This document shows positions 41,925-44,301 of a stretch of 44,301 nucleotides of DNA, in pieces. How positions within the stretch are numbered: the first letter of the stretch is position 1; the number at the start of each line of letters is the position of its first letter. The stretch comes from an uncultured Clostridia bacterium. Its GTDB lineage: Bacteria; Bacillota; Clostridia; Oscillospirales; Oscillospiraceae. Made by a program: the position numbers and the translations under genes. The notes under the pieces were generated by a model that saw only the letters and a program-made list of their open reading frames with translations, did not search any database and was not told where the DNA came from. The stretch covers positions 1 through 44,301 of the forward strand of contig CAMOXK010000011.1 in assembly GCA_946629065.1 (NCBI GenBank). Direction: 5' to 3'.

Positions 41925-42724
41925 TGGTGCAGCTCCTTTCCGATGCGGATCCCCTTCGGCGTCTGCTGCCTGAATTGATCGTCCGGCACGATGCCGCGGA
42001 GGCTGTTCTTCATGAAGACGGGGACGTGCCAGCGGTCGAGGTAGTCCACCATCCCCTCGATCCATTCCCAGGTCGGCCGGACCCGCTCCTTCCGGTTTCC
42101 GGTCTCTGCGCCGAAGATGGCCCAGTTCACCCGGGGCAGCTTGTCGTAATCGCCGGAGAACGGCGCGAGGATCGGCTCGATGCTCGCGAAGATGTTGTGG
42201 GAGTCGGAGAAGTAGAACTCCGTCGTGTCGACCGGCACGGTGGAGCCGTACCACATGTTCCGGGTCTCCGGCAGCTTCCCGGCCTTTGCGAGATCCCAGT
42301 ATCTCGTCGGGTTTTTTGTCAAAAAGAGGTAGGTGTGCTGCGGAGCTGCAGCGCAGGCAGCGAAGACGTCCAGGATCCAGCTCTCCGGCACCCAGCTCCC
42401 GAACAGATCCGCCATAGAGCAGACAAAGATCACGCCGCCGGCGCTCTTTTTCTGCGGCTCGTCGAGCCTGTAGCGGTGGAGGGTCGGATCGAAGCAGAAA
42501 GGGAATGGGGCCTTGTGTGCTTCCGGTGAGTAGTAGACCAGCGGAGCGTCGATGACGTGGATCTTCTCAGTCTCGTCCTCTGGGTGATCCTCAAAGCGGT
42601 CGGGATCCATGTGGCCTCCGAAGCGCCTGGCGACCTTTTCGGCGTAGCAGTACTCGCAGCCGTGCAGGCAGCCGGTGACCGGGTTCCAGGTGTAGTCAGC
42701 CCACTCGATCTTCGTCTTGTTCAT
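41882..42724 (-). CDS. DUF5131 / phage Gp37-Gp68 family, radical-SAM-like
   Basis: MNKTKIEWADYTWNPVTGCLHGCEYCYAEKVARRF (CX3CX2C), VCSMADLFGSWVP, LFLTKNP, FGAETGN. Confidence 0.9.
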   Translation of the reverse strand: MNKTKIEWADYTWNPVTGCLHGCEYCYAEKVARRFGGHMDPDRFEDHPEDETEKIHVIDAPLVYYSPEAHKAPFPFCFDPTLHRYRLDEPQKKSAGGVIFVCSMADLFGSWVPESWILDVFAACAAAPQHTYLFLTKNPTRYWDLAKAGKLPETRNMWYGSTVPVDTTEFYFSDSHNIFASIEPILAPFSGDYDKLPRVNWAIFGAETGNRKERVRPTWEWIEGMVDYLDRWHVPVFMKNSLRGIVPDDQFRQQTPKGIRIGKELHQWQRPETQAVEWVN

Positions 42725-43035
42725 TCCTGCACCGCCTTCCGGTCGAACTCGTCGAGGTGCTCCCAGAGGCGTTTGAGCTTCTCCTTCTCCTCCGGATCCG
42801 GTGCTCCGAACAGGATCTTGATCTGATCGAGCATGATCTGGACGTCTGCGGTCTCCTCCCGGATGCTGGCGATGGCCTTCGCTGCCTCCGGAGTCTCCGG
42901 TCGAGTGCGCCAGAGCTTGCAGATCGCTTTCGTCAGCTCGCTCATTTCCTCGATCGCCATCTTGAGTTGAGCTTCCTCTCCGAAGGTGACGACAGCACGG
43001 TTGAGGACCGCCTGCCTGGCGATTGTGTTATTCAT
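42721..43035 (-). CDS. MazG-like nucleotide pyrophosphohydrolase
   Basis: LKMAIEEMSELTKAICK...SIREETADVQIMLDQIKILFG (EExxE..ExxD pattern). Confidence 0.75.
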   Translation of the reverse strand: MNNTIARQAVLNRAVVTFGEEAQLKMAIEEMSELTKAICKLWRTRPETPEAAKAIASIREETADVQIMLDQIKILFGAPDPEEKEKLKRLWEHLDEFDRKAVQE

Positions 43036-43390
43036 CGGTTTTTTCCTCCTCGTCTGCCTCCTCCCGGAAGGCGTGGTAGTAGATGGTGCCGACCTTCTCG
43101 GCCAGCTTGATCAGCTTCTTCAGCAGCTTCGCGGCCATCTTGAACTTGAGCGTCGATTTGACCGAGGTGGAGAGGCCCACGGTGACGGTCAGATCGTTGA
43201 CCTCTCCATTCTCGTCGACGTTCTCGTCGCCGAACATGTTGATCTGAGGATCCGGGAAGAACTGCACCCGGATCGGGTAGCTCTGATCGAGGATGACGAC
43301 GGTGAGGCCCTGGATGTTGTCCTCGACGAACTTCTTCAGATCGTCGACCGCTGCTTCGTAGGCCCGGCGGGCCCTATCAGATGCCACCAT
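43028..43390 (-). CDS. hypothetical phage protein
   Basis: 120-aa ORF overlapping the MazG-like gene start. Confidence 0.5.
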   Translation of the reverse strand: MVASDRARRAYEAAVDDLKKFVEDNIQGLTVVILDQSYPIRVQFFPDPQINMFGDENVDENGEVNDLTVTVGLSTSVKSTLKFKMAAKLLKKLIKLAEKVGTIYYHAFREEADEEEKTDE

Positions 43391-43392
43391 GA

Positions 43393-43674
43393 TCAGACCC
43401 TCCGCCAGACGGCCTCGGTGGCGTCGGAGCGTGTGGCCTTCCGCCGGCCGCAGGTTTCGACGACGCCGATCTCCTTGAGCTCCGTGAGCCTCGGGGCGAC
43501 GTAGTTGCGGTTGAAGTACGGGATCACTCCGGTCCCGACGAGTTCCTCGGTGATCTCGCTGACCGTCATGGAGCGGGTGCCGAGCACCTGCAGGATCTCT
43601 CTTGCGCGTTTTTTGGCCTTCGGGAGGATTGCGTCGTGGCTCTCCCGCCGAGTCTCTTTGGTGATTTCGTCCAT
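43393..43674 (-). CDS. winged-helix-like protein
   Basis: AREILQVLGTRSMTVSEITEELVGTGVIPYFNRNYVAPRLTELKEIGVVE. Confidence 0.55.
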   Translation of the reverse strand: MDEITKETRRESHDAILPKAKKRAREILQVLGTRSMTVSEITEELVGTGVIPYFNRNYVAPRLTELKEIGVVETCGRRKATRSDATEAVWRRV

Positions 43675-43697
43675 TTTGACTCCTCTCTGGCTGGCTC

Positions 43698-44241
43698 TTA
43701 TATCTCGTTCCCCCAGGCGTCCCAGCCTGGCACCGTTTCACGAGCGAAAAGCTCGATCCTGGGGATGTCTCCCATGAGCTCGACGATCTTCTCGCGAGCT
43801 TCGTCTGGTTTCTTGCTGTGTCTTTCGAGCGGGGATACGATTGTTGAGCGAACAGCTGTCCCGACTCTCCTCGGCTTTCCCTTTGTCGCGAGAAGGCAGA
43901 TCTCAGCGTTGCTTCTCGTCCAGTTGCCGAGTCCCATGAACAGCCCAGATCCGCTCCTGTTCTGCTTCACCCAGCAGAAGGCGGCGGTCTTATAAGCGAA
44001 GCCCCATGCCTCGATCACTTCGAGGGCCTCCTTCAGCATTGGGAAGGTCGCCCAGATAAACAGAGCGCAGTCTTCGGAGGCAATACCCCCCCCCCGCGAT
44101 ATTTACCGGCATTTTTTTGATCTCCTCGATCGTCATTGTGCCGTAGTGTCGGTCTGCTGCCGCTCTGGTTCCTTTGTTGCTGTAGCTCCACGGCGGATCC
44201 GCGTAGATGATCCCGTACTTTTTATCCGGAAATGGTAACAT
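43698..44241 (-). pseudogene. MT-A70-family adenine methyltransferase, frameshifted at a G10 tract (44086-44095)
   Basis: MLPFPDKKYGIIYADPPWSYSNKG...IKKMPVNIAGGG | IASEDCALFIWATFPMLKEALEVIEAWGFAYKTAAFCWVKQNRSG...; the two halves rejoin if the tract is G9 (or G12). Confidence 0.85.
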
Positions 44242-44258
44242 GATTGGCTCCTTTCTGT

Positions 44259-44278
44259 GGGCCCGCCGGAGCGGGCCC
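44259..44278. repeat. perfect hairpin upstream of the MT-A70 gene
   Basis: GGGCCCGC-cgga-GCGGGCCC. Confidence 0.7.
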
Positions 44279-44301
44279 AGATAGTGAAGATTTTGAGATC
44301 A

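Noticed and set aside
1-44301. CRISPR arrays, tRNA or rRNA genes
   Set aside because: No regularly spaced identical repeats and no cloverleaf or rRNA-like segments recognised by eye; a tRNAscan/Infernal run would be needed to exclude them fully

Overview
The window is most of a temperate, contractile-tailed (myovirus-like) phage or prophage of a GC-rich Firmicutes-type host. A rightward lysogeny unit (XRE repressor, small ORF, large serine integrase; about 4.16-6.62 kb) converges on a long leftward late operon: terminase, portal, ClpP-like protease, decoration protein, lambda gpE-like capsid, sheath, tube, tape measure, P2/Mu-like baseplate, tail fibre, adhesin and lysis genes. The most notable element is a complete diversity-generating retroelement (DGR) on the minus strand at about 9.98-12.12 kb. 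In coding order it comprises: (i) a 2019-aa multidomain tail adhesin whose extreme C-terminus is a variable repeat (VR, 11986-12115); (ii) a perfect 12-bp inverted repeat just past the stop codon; (iii) an Avd-like small helical protein with a GTG start (11508-11909); (iv) an AAC-rich template repeat (TR, 11347-11473); (v) a DGR-type reverse transcriptase with LGLGSQ and YMDD motifs (9981-11126). I aligned TR and VR by hand: 9-10 substitutions are at TR adenines and 1 is not. VR is one codon longer inside the AAC run. Part of the TR 5' end is echoed in the spacer before the RT. Other points for follow-up: an MT-A70 methyltransferase split at a G10 tract (phase variation or sequencing error), a likely -1 frameshift tail chaperone, 11-bp-spaced iterons upstream of the late genes, and a related hairpin leader before both terS and the portal gene. 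Family names come from reading the translations; no database search was run.
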